Shown here: positions 1 through 8,464 of the stretch, piece after piece
How the letters are laid out: each line of letters begins with the position of its first letter
Position numbering within the stretch: position 1 is the stretch's first letter
Origin: JANNGZ01 sp031404155
GTDB lineage: Bacteria > Pseudomonadota > Gammaproteobacteria > Burkholderiales > Burkholderiaceae_C
DNA: 15,018 bases
Reading direction: 5' to 3'
Assembly (NCBI GenBank): GCA_031404155.1
Contig: JANNGZ010000237.1
Span: 1 to 15,018, forward strand
Program-made: the position numbers and the translations under genes
The notes under the pieces: generated by a model
Seen by the model: the letters and a program-made list of their open reading frames with translations, nothing else
Told to the model about the DNA's origin: nothing
Databases searched by the model: none

Positions 1-1633
<1,633 letters not shown>

Positions 1634-1686
1634 GTCGGGAACTCCTGCTTTCTGAGGTGAGAGGGAACGTGATCGGGAGGCGACAA

Positions 1687-1741
1687 ATTGTCTTCCAAAC
1701 GCTTGCTGGCGCAACGAAAATCACGCTATCCCGTCGATAGC
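1687..1741 (-). promoter_or_regulatory. Candidate katG promoter with OxyR-like dyad
   Basis: The dyad GCTATC-N5-GATAGC spans 1725-1741 and contains CTAT-N7-ATAG, which matches the central two of the four OxyR contact elements (ATAG-N7-CTAT-N7-ATAG-N7-CTAT). The outer two elements are poorly matched. On the minus strand, a weak -35 (TTGCGC, 1714-1709) and a -10 (GACAAT, 1692-1687) are separated by 16 nt. This places transcription start near 1680, about 45 nt before the katG ATG. The dyad lies 10 nt upstream of the -35, as expected for an activator site. OxyR control of katG is well known in proteobacteria; its use here is inferred from position and the core match only. Confidence 0.4.
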
Positions 1742-1825
1742 CGCTGGCCTCCGTGTGCTGCACCGCCTTCTTCGCGGTGAGCGAGAGCATCGCTGGGCGC
1801 ATCCGCTGCGGCGCAGGGCCAGACC

Positions 1826-2041
1826 ATGCCCGACAAGGCCGCGGCCGACGCGCAGAAGCCGGTCGCCGAGGCGAAGGCGGCCCCGAAGGCCGCCCTGGCC
1901 GCGACCGCGAAGGACGTGCTGCGCGGCGCTGCGCCTGCTGTCAGCGGAGCCACCAAGGCTGCTGCGCCAGAGTCCATGCGCTCGATCTCACCAACCAAGG
2001 ACGGTTACTCGGGCTGCCACTTGAAGGACAGCGACGCCTGA
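1826..2041 (+). CDS. Doubtful small Ala/Lys-rich protein (71 aa), possibly the remains of a secreted protein
   Basis: I do not recognise this protein. It is a 71-codon frame rich in Ala, Lys and Pro (MPDKAAADAQKPVAEAKAA...) ending in GYSGCHLKDSDA. Codons have the G/C-rich third positions of real genes here. In the same frame, codons just upstream of the ATG read SLGASAAAQGQT, which looks like the end of a signal peptide with an Ala-x-Ala site. That frame is closed by a TGA at 1778-1780 with no start between. A hydrophobic stretch (CCTAFFAV) lies in another frame at 1753-1779, so the gene may once have started upstream and been frameshifted. No convincing ribosome binding site precedes the ATG. 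It could be a real short protein, a decayed periplasmic protein or chance. Confidence 0.3.
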   Translation: MPDKAAADAQKPVAEAKAAPKAALAATAKDVLRGAAPAVSGATKAAAPESMRSISPTKDGYSGCHLKDSDA

Positions 2042-2159
2042 GTTGCCGCGTCGGCGCGGCGGTCGTGGCGCCAGAATTCGGGCATGAGTCACCCGCACGA
2101 CGAGCCGGACACTGCCGGATTCATCTCATGTAAATGCGGCCGGCGCTCGTAAAGAGACT

Positions 2160-2228
2160 CCGTTCGCCTTGAGCCTGCCGAAGGGCCTCAGCCGTACGCG
2201 GCGGCGTCGGCAGGCTCAGCCTGAACGG
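2160..2228. repeat. Imperfect inverted repeat, REP-like dispersed element
   Basis: The left arm (2160-2183) and the reverse complement of the right arm (2205-2228) share CCGTTC, then after four mismatched bases TGAGCCTGCCGA, around a ~21-nt GC-rich centre. The arm resembles the GTTCGCCCTGAGCCTGTCGAAG-type repeat that I recall being scattered between genes in many proteobacterial genomes. It sits just past the 3' end of the minus-strand MFS gene (stop at 2263-2265), where the hairpin may protect or end transcripts. It has no T-run, so it is not a classical intrinsic terminator. Confidence 0.6.
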
Positions 2229-2262
2229 TGTGTGTTTCCCTAGAGCCGCGCGGCCAGCGGCA

Positions 2263-3474
2263 TCAACGCTTGAGCCTTGTCGCCAACGGCACGGCGGCCC
2301 AATTGCCCGCGCCCACCGCGGCGCCCATCAGCCAGAACAAGCCGGCCACGCCGATGGCGGCGCCGGCCGCGCCGAAGGCCAGCGGCATCAGGGTGCTGGC
2401 AAAGTTGATCGTCATCGAGCGCAGCGCCAGCGCCTCGCCGTGGCGCGCTTCGGGTGTGAGCTGGTGCAGGGTGGACATGATCATCGGCTGCACCGCTCCG
2501 AGCGTGAGGCCGAGCAGCAGCGCGCACAGCGCCATCAGCCAAGGCGTCTGGACCAGCGGGTAGAGCGCAAACACCAGCGCGGTGCCGACCATCGCCGCGC
2601 GCAAGACGCGCACCTCGTCGAGCCGGTGCGCCAGCATCGGAATCAGCAGCCGCACCGCGGTCACCGCGATCGGAAATACGCCGAGCACCAGGCCGATGGT
2701 GGACGCACTGAAGCCGCGTTCGTGGCCGAGGATCGGCACCGCAAACGCATGCACGTCCCAGCTGGCCGAGAGCAGCCAGTTGACGAAGAGCAGGCGGCGC
2801 AGGTCGGGTGAGGCGAGCAGGTCCCAGGCGGCGCCGGAGTGCGGTGCGTCGGGCGCCGCCGGCACTTCGCGCGGGACGCGGGTGGACATCCACCAGGCCA
2901 GCAGCGGCAGCACGCCCAGCGCCACATAGGCCGAGCGAAATCCCGCCCCGTCGATGACGACGCCGGCCAGCACCGGGCCGACGAAGTTGGACATCGCCGG
3001 TGCAATGCCGAGCCAGGAAAACACGCGCATGCGCTCGGTGTTGTCGGCCGCGCTGCGCCCGGCGGTGCGCTGGATCGCGATCAAGCCGAAGTTGGCGCCG
3101 GCGCCGCAGAACATCGCCGCGCCGCAAAGCATCAGGAAATGCGGCTTGCCGGTGAGCAACGTGGCGCCGATGGCGAGCAGCGCGCCAAAGGCGCTGAAGC
3201 CCATCGCCACATGCATCGGCCGGTGAAAACCGTGGCGGTCGGCCATGCGGCCGGCGGAGAGCGCCAGCGCAATCGGCGCGGCGGCAAAGAGCGCCATCAG
3301 CACACCGACCGCAGCCGCGCTCTGCCCTTCGCGCAGCGCTTGCAAGGGCGCGGCCATGCGCACCCCGGCCATGGTGCTGTGCAGGCCGATCTGCACCAAG
3401 ATGAGTGCGAGCAGGGTGCGCGGGCTCAGGCCCGCGCCGGCAGTGGGTGATGTTGCGGCGGCCGGGTCAGCCAT
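2263..3474 (-). CDS. Major facilitator superfamily (MFS) transporter
   Basis: A 403-aa polytopic inner-membrane protein with about 12 hydrophobic segments, the usual MFS size. The loop 2-3 signature GRMADRHGFHR (residues ~75-85) matches MFS motif A (GxxxDRxGRR). Other hydrophobic stretches include LLALILVQIGLH near the N-terminus and TINFASTLMPLAFGAAGAA near the C-terminus. The substrate cannot be read from sequence; a drug or metabolite exporter is possible. I chose the ATG at 3474 rather than an alternative start at 3525, because 3474 gives an 8-nt overlap with the end of rmuC (3467-3474), while 3525 adds a basic N-terminal extension deep inside rmuC. The overlap suggests translational coupling, since no strong ribosome binding site is visible. 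It is the last gene of the minus-strand run. Confidence 0.85.
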   Translation of the reverse strand: MADPAAATSPTAGAGLSPRTLLALILVQIGLHSTMAGVRMAAPLQALREGQSAAAVGVLMALFAAAPIALALSAGRMADRHGFHRPMHVAMGFSAFGALLAIGATLLTGKPHFLMLCGAAMFCGAGANFGLIAIQRTAGRSAADNTERMRVFSWLGIAPAMSNFVGPVLAGVVIDGAGFRSAYVALGVLPLLAWWMSTRVPREVPAAPDAPHSGAAWDLLASPDLRRLLFVNWLLSASWDVHAFAVPILGHERGFSASTIGLVLGVFPIAVTAVRLLIPMLAHRLDEVRVLRAAMVGTALVFALYPLVQTPWLMALCALLLGLTLGAVQPMIMSTLHQLTPEARHGEALALRSMTINFASTLMPLAFGAAGAAIGVAGLFWLMGAAVGAGNWAAVPLATRLKR

Positions 3475-4996
3475 CGAGGCGCGTGGCTTCTTCGATCTCG
3501 TCTTCGACCTCCGGCTCGGCGACACCGGGCAGCAACTGCTGTGTGCGGGTCTCGGGCAGCGCCTCCACCGAGCGCAGCTCGCGCGCCATCGCCCGGGTGC
3601 GGCGCTCGGCCATGTCGATATGGCCGCTGGCTTCGTCGAGTTTTTTCTTGGTCTTGGCGAGCACGTCGCCGAACTTGGCGAACTCGGTTTTCACCGCGCC
3701 GAGCACTTCCCAGACCTCGGCGCTGCGCCGCTCCAGCGCGAGCGTGCGAAAGCCCATCTGCAAGCTGCTCAAGGTGGCGAGCAAGGTGGTCGGGCCGGCG
3801 AGCATCACCTTGTGTTCGCGCTGCAAGGCCTGCACCAGCCCGGGCCGGCGCAAGGCCTCGGCGTAGAGGCCCTCGGTCGGCACGAAGAGGATGCCGAAGT
3901 CGGTGGTGTGGGGTGCGGCGATGTATTTTTCGCGGATCGTTCTCGCCTCCAGCTTCAGGCGCAATTCGATCGCCTTGGCTGCGAGTTCGACCGCCGGTCG
4001 ATCGGCCGCCTCTTGCGCTTCGACCAGGCGCTCATAGTCGTCGCGCGGGAACTTGGCGTCGATCGGCAACCACAGCGGCGCCCCGTCTTCGCGCCGCCCG
4101 GGCAGGCGGATCGCAAATTCCACGCGCGCGCCGGAGCCCGGCACCGTCTCGACATTGGTGGCGTACTGCTCGGGCGTGAAAACCTGTTCGAGCAGGCCGG
4201 CGAGTTGCACCTCGCCGAAGGTGCCGCGGGTCTTCACATTGGTCAGCACCCGGTTCAGCGAGCCGACATCCGAAGCCAGCTTCTGCATCTCGCCCAAACC
4301 GCGGTGCACTTCCTCCAGCCGCTTGGCCACCTGGGCAAAACTTTCGCCAAGCCGCTGCTCCAGCGTGGCGTGCAGCTTCTCGTCGACGGTGGCGCGCATC
4401 TGCTCGAGCTTCTTTTCGTTGTCGGCCTGGATCGCCGAGAGCTTCTGCTCGACGCTCGCGCGCACCTCGGTCAGGCGCTTGTCGCTCGACTCGCCGAGTT
4501 GTTTGAGCTGGTCGGCCAGCACATCGCCCAGCCGTTTCAGCGATACCGCCTGCGCCTCGGCGCTGCGCGAAAGCGCCGCATCTTGTGTGTCGCGCGCGGC
4601 TTGGCCTTGCAGCGCCAACGCCGATGCGCTGTTCTGCAGGCCCGACGCCACCGCCTGCTGCAAGGCCGCGAGCTGGGTGCGGAAGCTGTCGATCTGCTCG
4701 TTTTGCGTGCGGGCTACGTCGCCCGACTGGTTCAGCAGGGTTTGCTGGAACTGCGCGAGCGTGTGGCCGAGGTCTTGCCGCGAAACGCCGAGCTCACGCG
4801 TCATGTCCTGTCTCGTGGCGCTTGCGCTGCGCGTCACCTCGTCGCGCAGCGCGCGCTCCAGGCGCTCGCCATCAGCGCGGGTGGCGTGGGCGAGCGACGC
4901 CGCCAGCGCTTCGCTGTCCGGCCGCCGCAGCGCGAGCCAGACCAGCAACAACAGCACCAGCACCAGCAGCGTGAGAACAATCCAGTCGATCAGCAT
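3467..4996 (-). CDS. rmuC: DNA recombination protein RmuC
   Basis: A 509-aa RmuC-family protein. E. coli RmuC limits inversions at short inverted repeats, and the conserved domain is nuclease-like. An N-terminal membrane segment (WIVLTLLVLVLLLLVWLAL, residues ~5-23) is followed by a long Ala/Gln/Glu-rich coiled coil (~30-250). The RmuC domain follows, with PIDAKFPRDDYERL, GILFVPTEGLYAEA and MLAGPTTLLATLSSLQMGFR, all characteristic of the family. The C-terminus is acidic (EPEVEDEIEEATRLDG). The start lies 12 nt after the hydroxyacid dehydrogenase stop, and the end overlaps the MFS gene by 8 nt. The ribosome binding site is weak, so expression may depend on coupling to the upstream gene. Function within this operon is probably unrelated to its neighbours. 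Confidence 0.95.
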   Translation of the reverse strand: MLIDWIVLTLLVLVLLLLVWLALRRPDSEALAASLAHATRADGERLERALRDEVTRSASATRQDMTRELGVSRQDLGHTLAQFQQTLLNQSGDVARTQNEQIDSFRTQLAALQQAVASGLQNSASALALQGQAARDTQDAALSRSAEAQAVSLKRLGDVLADQLKQLGESSDKRLTEVRASVEQKLSAIQADNEKKLEQMRATVDEKLHATLEQRLGESFAQVAKRLEEVHRGLGEMQKLASDVGSLNRVLTNVKTRGTFGEVQLAGLLEQVFTPEQYATNVETVPGSGARVEFAIRLPGRREDGAPLWLPIDAKFPRDDYERLVEAQEAADRPAVELAAKAIELRLKLEARTIREKYIAAPHTTDFGILFVPTEGLYAEALRRPGLVQALQREHKVMLAGPTTLLATLSSLQMGFRTLALERRSAEVWEVLGAVKTEFAKFGDVLAKTKKKLDEASGHIDMAERRTRAMARELRSVEALPETRTQQLLPGVAEPEVEDEIEEATRLDG

Positions 4997-5008
4997 GCGC
5001 CGATTGTC

Positions 5009-6007
5009 TCAAGCGCGCGGGGACGACCCCAGCACCTGCGGGTTGACCGGCGTCAGCGGCTGGCCACCGCTGAGCACAGCGATCAGGTTGTCGGCGGCCA
5101 GGTGGGCCATTGCGCGGCGTGTCGGCAGGCTGGCGCTCGCGATATGCGGGGTGAGCACGACGTTGGGCACCGCGAGCAAATCGGGGTGCACCTGCGGCTC
5201 GCCCTCGAACACATCGAGCCCGGCGGCGGCGATACGCCGCTCGCGCAGCGCCGCGGCCAGCGCAGCGTCGTCGACGACGCCGCCGCGGGCGATGTTGGTC
5301 AGCGTCGCGGTCGGTTTCATCAAGGCCAACTCGCGCGCGCCGACCAAGTGGTGTGTCTGCGCGCTGTAGGGCGCGACCACCACCAGATGGTCGGCGCGCC
5401 GGAGCAACTCTTCCTTCGAGACCCAAGCGGCGCGGAGTTGCTGCTCGATGTCGGCGCCGAGCCGCGAGCGGTTGGCGTAGAGCACCGGCATGCCGAAGCC
5501 CAGGGCGCCGCGCCGCGCGATCGCCTGCCCGATGCGGCCCATGCCGAGCACGCCGAGCGTGGCGCCGTGGATGTCGGCGCCGGCGAAGAGGTCATAGCTC
5601 CAGCGCGTCCACTGCCCCGAGCGCAGGAAATGTTCGCTCTCGGTGACGCGCCTTGCCGCGGCCATCATCAACGCGAAGCCGAAGTCGGCGGTGGTTTCGG
5701 TGAGCACGTCGGGCGCGTTGGTGACCAGCACACCGCGCGCGGTGCAGGCGGCCACGTCGATGTTGTTGTAGCCCACCGCCATGCTGCACACCGCGCGCAG
5801 CTGCGGGCAGGCGTCGAGCAGCCCCTTGTCGATCGGCTCGACGCCGGCCACGAACACCCCGGCCTTGCCTTGCAGGCGGCGGACCAACTCGTCCTGCGGC
5901 CAGTCGACCGGCTCGTCGTTGGTCTCGACCTCGAAGTGCTCGCGCAAGCGTTGCACGACGTCCGGGAATACCTGGCGCGCCACCAGCACTGCTTTGTCTC
6001 GAGTCAT
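5009..6007 (-). CDS. D-isomer-specific 2-hydroxyacid dehydrogenase (glyoxylate/hydroxypyruvate reductase-like)
   Basis: A cytosolic 332-aa NAD(P)-dependent oxidoreductase interconverting 2-keto acids and D-2-hydroxy acids; the closest type is glyoxylate/hydroxypyruvate reductase. The nucleotide-binding motif is GVLGMGRIG (Gly155-x-Gly157-xx-Gly160). The catalytic set is complete: Arg241 in NIARGGVVDD, Glu270 in DVFEGEP and His288 in LTPHIAS. VGYNNIDVAA (~79-88) is the conserved substrate-loop region. I chose the ATG at 6007 over a TTG two codons earlier, because GGAGG (complement at 6015-6019) lies 7 nt upstream of it. It starts 16 nt after the transporter stop, so the two are likely co-transcribed, and the transporter may handle a related carboxylate. 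The exact substrate is not settled by sequence. Confidence 0.93.
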   Translation of the reverse strand: MTRDKAVLVARQVFPDVVQRLREHFEVETNDEPVDWPQDELVRRLQGKAGVFVAGVEPIDKGLLDACPQLRAVCSMAVGYNNIDVAACTARGVLVTNAPDVLTETTADFGFALMMAAARRVTESEHFLRSGQWTRWSYDLFAGADIHGATLGVLGMGRIGQAIARRGALGFGMPVLYANRSRLGADIEQQLRAAWVSKEELLRRADHLVVVAPYSAQTHHLVGARELALMKPTATLTNIARGGVVDDAALAAALRERRIAAAGLDVFEGEPQVHPDLLAVPNVVLTPHIASASLPTRRAMAHLAADNLIAVLSGGQPLTPVNPQVLGSSPRA

Positions 6008-6023
6008 CGGCAAGCCTCCGCGC

Positions 6024-7280
6024 TCAGGGCGCCTTGGCCGGCTGCGTGGCCGCAGGCGGCGACATCGACCCGCCCTTGATCGGATGCGGGTTCCAGCCGA
6101 TCACCCCCAGCATCACGAAGTAGCCCACCACGTAGCCGAGCGCCACATGCCAGCCGCCCTTGATCCAGGCGAACACACTGCGCGCCTCGGGGTAGAGGTT
6201 GGACAGCGCGACACCCGCCGACGAGCCGAACCAGATCATCGAGCCGCCGAAGCCGACCGCATAAGCCAGGAAGCCCCAGTCGTAGCCGTCCTGCCGGATC
6301 GCCAGCGCGGTGAGCGGGATGTTGTCGAACACCGCGGAGAGAAAGCCCAGGCCGAAGGTACTCGGCCACGAGGGCAGGGGCAGCTTCTGCACCGGCATCA
6401 GCGACGCGCACCAGACCAGCGCAAGCAGGAAGATGCTGCCCTTGAGAGCGCCGGGCAGCAAGCTCCAGGTGGGCTTGGCCATCGGCGCGGCGACGAGCAA
6501 CGCAATCACCACGGCCAGGCCGATCACCGGGAGTTGCTCGAGCACCCGCGGCGCCCGCAGGTTGAAGAACACGTTGGCACCGATCGCCGCGAGCAGCACG
6601 ATGACCACCACGGCGATGCGCGGCCACGCCACCTGCGCGCCCCGCGTATCGTCCTTCTGGATCGGCTGGTAGGCATGCTGCTGGCGTGCGGCCAGGGTGC
6701 CGAAGATGAGCAGCGCCACGCCGCCGCCGATATAGGCCTCGAGCACCACCAGCGGGCTCGCGCCGGCGATCCACATCATTGTCGTGGTGGTGTCGCCCAC
6801 CACACTGCCGGCGCCGCCGGCATTCGATGCCGCGACGATCGCCGCGAGGTAGCCGATGTGCACTCGGCGCTTGAACAACACCGCGGCCATCGCGCCGCCG
6901 ATCATGGCGGCGGCGATGTTGTCGAGGAAGCCCGACATCACGAACACGCCCACCAGGAGCAGAAAGCCGCCCTTCCAGTCGTCGGGCAGCACGTGCGGCA
7001 GCAGGTCGGGCACGCGGCTCTTCTCGAAGTGGTCGGCGAGCAGCGCAAAGCCGAGCAGCAAGCCGAGCAGGTTGGCCAGCGTCACCCACTCGTGAGCGAA
7101 ATGCGCCGTCAGCCCGGCCAGGCCCGGCCCGGTGTTGAAGCCGGCGAAGACCCATTGGTAGAGCGTGATCACCAGCGCGCCGGTGAGCGCCACGACCAGC
7201 GTGTGGTGATGAAACAGCGCCACGCCGAGTAGCGTGAGCGCGAAGAGGATGAAATCGACGGGGACACCGGCCACGGACAT
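6024..7280 (-). CDS. NhaD/citrate-transporter-type membrane ion transporter
   Basis: A 418-aa inner-membrane protein of the ion transporter superfamily (NhaD/ArsB/CitM-like), with many hydrophobic segments. Two pseudo-symmetric pore-type motifs are visible: SGFLDNIAAAMIGGAMA in the first half and FLSAVFDNIPLTALAI in the second. NAGGAGSVVGDTTTTMMWI resembles the GDVTTTMLWI segment of NhaD Na+/H+ antiporters. Members move Na+/H+ or organic anions such as citrate; the sequence does not decide which. I chose the ATG at 7280 over 7286, because AAGGA (complement at 7287-7291) lies 6 nt upstream of 7280 but touches the 7286 codon. It lies 22 nt after the nitroreductase stop and 16 nt before the dehydrogenase, so it is probably in one operon with both. 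Confidence 0.85.
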   Translation of the reverse strand: MSVAGVPVDFILFALTLLGVALFHHHTLVVALTGALVITLYQWVFAGFNTGPGLAGLTAHFAHEWVTLANLLGLLLGFALLADHFEKSRVPDLLPHVLPDDWKGGFLLLVGVFVMSGFLDNIAAAMIGGAMAAVLFKRRVHIGYLAAIVAASNAGGAGSVVGDTTTTMMWIAGASPLVVLEAYIGGGVALLIFGTLAARQQHAYQPIQKDDTRGAQVAWPRIAVVVIVLLAAIGANVFFNLRAPRVLEQLPVIGLAVVIALLVAAPMAKPTWSLLPGALKGSIFLLALVWCASLMPVQKLPLPSWPSTFGLGFLSAVFDNIPLTALAIRQDGYDWGFLAYAVGFGGSMIWFGSSAGVALSNLYPEARSVFAWIKGGWHVALGYVVGYFVMLGVIGWNPHPIKGGSMSPPAATQPAKAP

Positions 7281-7302
7281 GAGCATTCCTTCTTGGTCTT
7301 GT

Positions 7303-8001
7303 TCAGGGCAGGAATTTTGCGAAGCCCGCCACCGGATCGCGCTCGGTGACCAGCGAGTTCTCCACCGCGTTCATGTCGGCATGCCCGAGCGACATGCCAC
7401 AGACCACCATCTCCTCGCTGCTCAAGGCCAGGTGCGCGGCGATGATGCGGTGGAACTGCATGAACGCCGCCTGCGGGCAGGAGTGCAGGCCACGGGCCCG
7501 CGCGGCCACCATCACGCTTTGCAGGAACATGCCGTAGTCGAGCCAGCTGCCCTGCTGCATCACCCGTTCGATGGTGAAGATGATGCCCACCGGCGCGTCG
7601 AAGAACTCGTAGTTGCGGCCGTGCTGCTGGTGCATGCGGGGCTTGTCGGCCTTGCCGATGCCCAGCAGCGAATACAGGTCCCAACCCACCTTGCGGCGGC
7701 GGTCGATGTACGGGCTGCGCCACTCGGTGGGGTAGTAGACGTACTCCTCGCTGTGGCGCGCGCGCTCCTCGGGGTCGTCGTAGGCGGCGCGGATCTTTTG
7801 CGACAGGCCGGTCTTGGCCTCGCCGGTGAGCACATAGACGCGCCACGGCTGGGTGTTGGTGCCCGAGGGCGCACGCGAGGCCACCCGCAGGATCGACTCG
7901 ACCACCTCACGCGGCACCGGTGTGGGTAAAAAGGCGCGGATCGAGCGGCGCGACGCGATGGCGTCGTCGACTGCGGCAATGGATTCGGGGCTTGGGGTCA
8001 C
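7303..8001 (-). CDS. Nitroreductase family FMN oxidoreductase
   Basis: A 232-aa flavoprotein of the nitroreductase family, which uses NAD(P)H to reduce nitroaromatics, quinones or similar acceptors. The N-terminal FMN phosphate motif is ASRRSIRAFLPTPVP. It is followed by ASRAPSGTNTQPWRVYVLTG (~40-60), the family signature, and by GLHSCPQAAF near the second FMN contact. The frame is open upstream for ~95 more codons, but that stretch has unrelated composition and includes an apparent remnant of another gene. I therefore place the start at the GTG at 8001 (protein begins VTPSPESIAAVDDAI), which gives the normal family length. No Shine-Dalgarno sequence is visible, so the start is moderately certain. 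It is the first gene of the five-gene minus-strand run. Confidence 0.88.
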   Translation of the reverse strand: MTPSPESIAAVDDAIASRRSIRAFLPTPVPREVVESILRVASRAPSGTNTQPWRVYVLTGEAKTGLSQKIRAAYDDPEERARHSEEYVYYPTEWRSPYIDRRRKVGWDLYSLLGIGKADKPRMHQQHGRNYEFFDAPVGIIFTIERVMQQGSWLDYGMFLQSVMVAARARGLHSCPQAAFMQFHRIIAAHLALSSEEMVVCGMSLGHADMNAVENSLVTERDPVAGFAKFLP

Positions 8002-8348
8002 GGGTCGGTCGCTGGGTTGGTGGTGGGCGAACGGTCCGCTCCGGGCGTCGGATTCACCCGGTTCGGTCCAATGAAGTGGAAGGGCCTGGACGCTGCCGCG
8101 TTCAGGCGCGGCATTGTTCCATGCGCCGCCAGGCCCGGAAGCTCGCGAGCGCCTCGCGCAGCGGTTGCTCGCGCAACGCACCGCACTTCGGTGCCCCGGC
8201 GGTAGCGGCAGCACAAAGGTGTCGGCGCGGAAGATCTGCATTGTTCGGGCCTGGGCAGGATTCTGCGGCGACGCAGGCACCGCCACCGCGCTGAGGCGCT
8301 ATGTCGCGATGACGACAAACAGGCCTGTATAGAACTTGCCCCCTAAAA
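8002..8348. other. Intergenic stretch without an intact gene
   Basis: Frames on both strands are open in places but show no complete domain. The one recognisable piece is a short histone-deacetylase-like N-terminus at 8188-8241 (minus). On the minus strand an overlapping frame ends in LREALASFRAWRRMEQCRA at 8102; I do not recognise it. A 10-bp palindrome ACAGGCCTGT lies at 8319-8328. The promoter for the nitroreductase operon should lie here, but I could not pick out a clear -35/-10 pair. Confidence 0.45.
8188..8241 (-). pseudogene. Remnant of a histone deacetylase-family (AcuC/AphA type) gene, N-terminus only
   Basis: The minus frame from the ATG at 8241 reads MQIFRADTFVLPLPPGHR. This closely resembles the N-terminus of bacterial histone-deacetylase-like amidohydrolases, which as I recall start like M-[K/R/Q]-x-F-x-x-D-x-FVLPLPPGHRFP. 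After GHR the expected FPM-KY-LLRE continuation is lost, and none of the downstream zinc-ligand motifs (such as HHA or DxDVHHGNG) follow before the nitroreductase begins. No ribosome binding site is visible. I infer that most of the gene was deleted, leaving about 18 codons. Only 18 residues support this, so chance cannot be excluded. Confidence 0.4.
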
Positions 8349-8422
8349 TGCTGCAACGCAACAAAAATAACTTGCAATGCCGGCGGAGCTTCGTATACTT
8401 CAGTCCATGTTGCAATGCAGCA
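8349..8422 (+). promoter_or_regulatory. Phasin promoter with three PhaR-like dyads
   Basis: Two good 15-bp dyads fit TGYTGCAAYGCARCA: TGCTGCAACGCAACA (8349-8363) and TGTTGCAATGCAGCA (8408-8422). A degenerate third copy is centred on TTGCAATGCC (8372-8381). A near-consensus -10, TATACT (8394-8399), pairs with a -35-like TTGCAA (8372-8377) over a 16-nt spacer. The middle dyad thus covers the -35, the last covers the start point (~8406), and the first lies just upstream. PhaR, the repressor released by PHA granules, is known to bind TGC/GCA-type dyads at phasin promoters. Its binding here is inferred from motif and gene context. Confidence 0.6.
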
Positions 8423-8464
8423 AAACGGTTCCCAAGTCCCTCAATCCCTTGTCTGGAGATTTAC

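Noticed and set aside
1682..1692. The small palindrome GACAAATTGTC overlapping the katG -10
   Set aside because: Five-base arms are within chance expectation, and it matches no operator that I recognise.
2084..2152. A 22-codon plus-strand ORF ending in SCKCGRRS
   Set aside because: The Cys-x-Cys tail is suggestive, but there is no ribosome binding site and the length is within chance. I have no homolog in mind.
3245..6079. A 944-codon plus-strand open frame
   Set aside because: It runs antisense to rmuC and the hydroxyacid dehydrogenase, both certain genes. Long antisense frames are expected in DNA this GC-rich.
8319..8328. The palindrome ACAGGCCTGT upstream of the phasin promoter
   Set aside because: It is a single 10-bp palindrome without a second copy or a promoter clearly attached, so there is not enough to call an operator.
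8102..8377. A 91-codon minus-strand frame ending in LREALASFRAWRRMEQCRA
   Set aside because: The ending looks protein-like, but the rest has no coherent composition, the start has no ribosome binding site, and it overlaps the deacetylase-like remnant in another frame.
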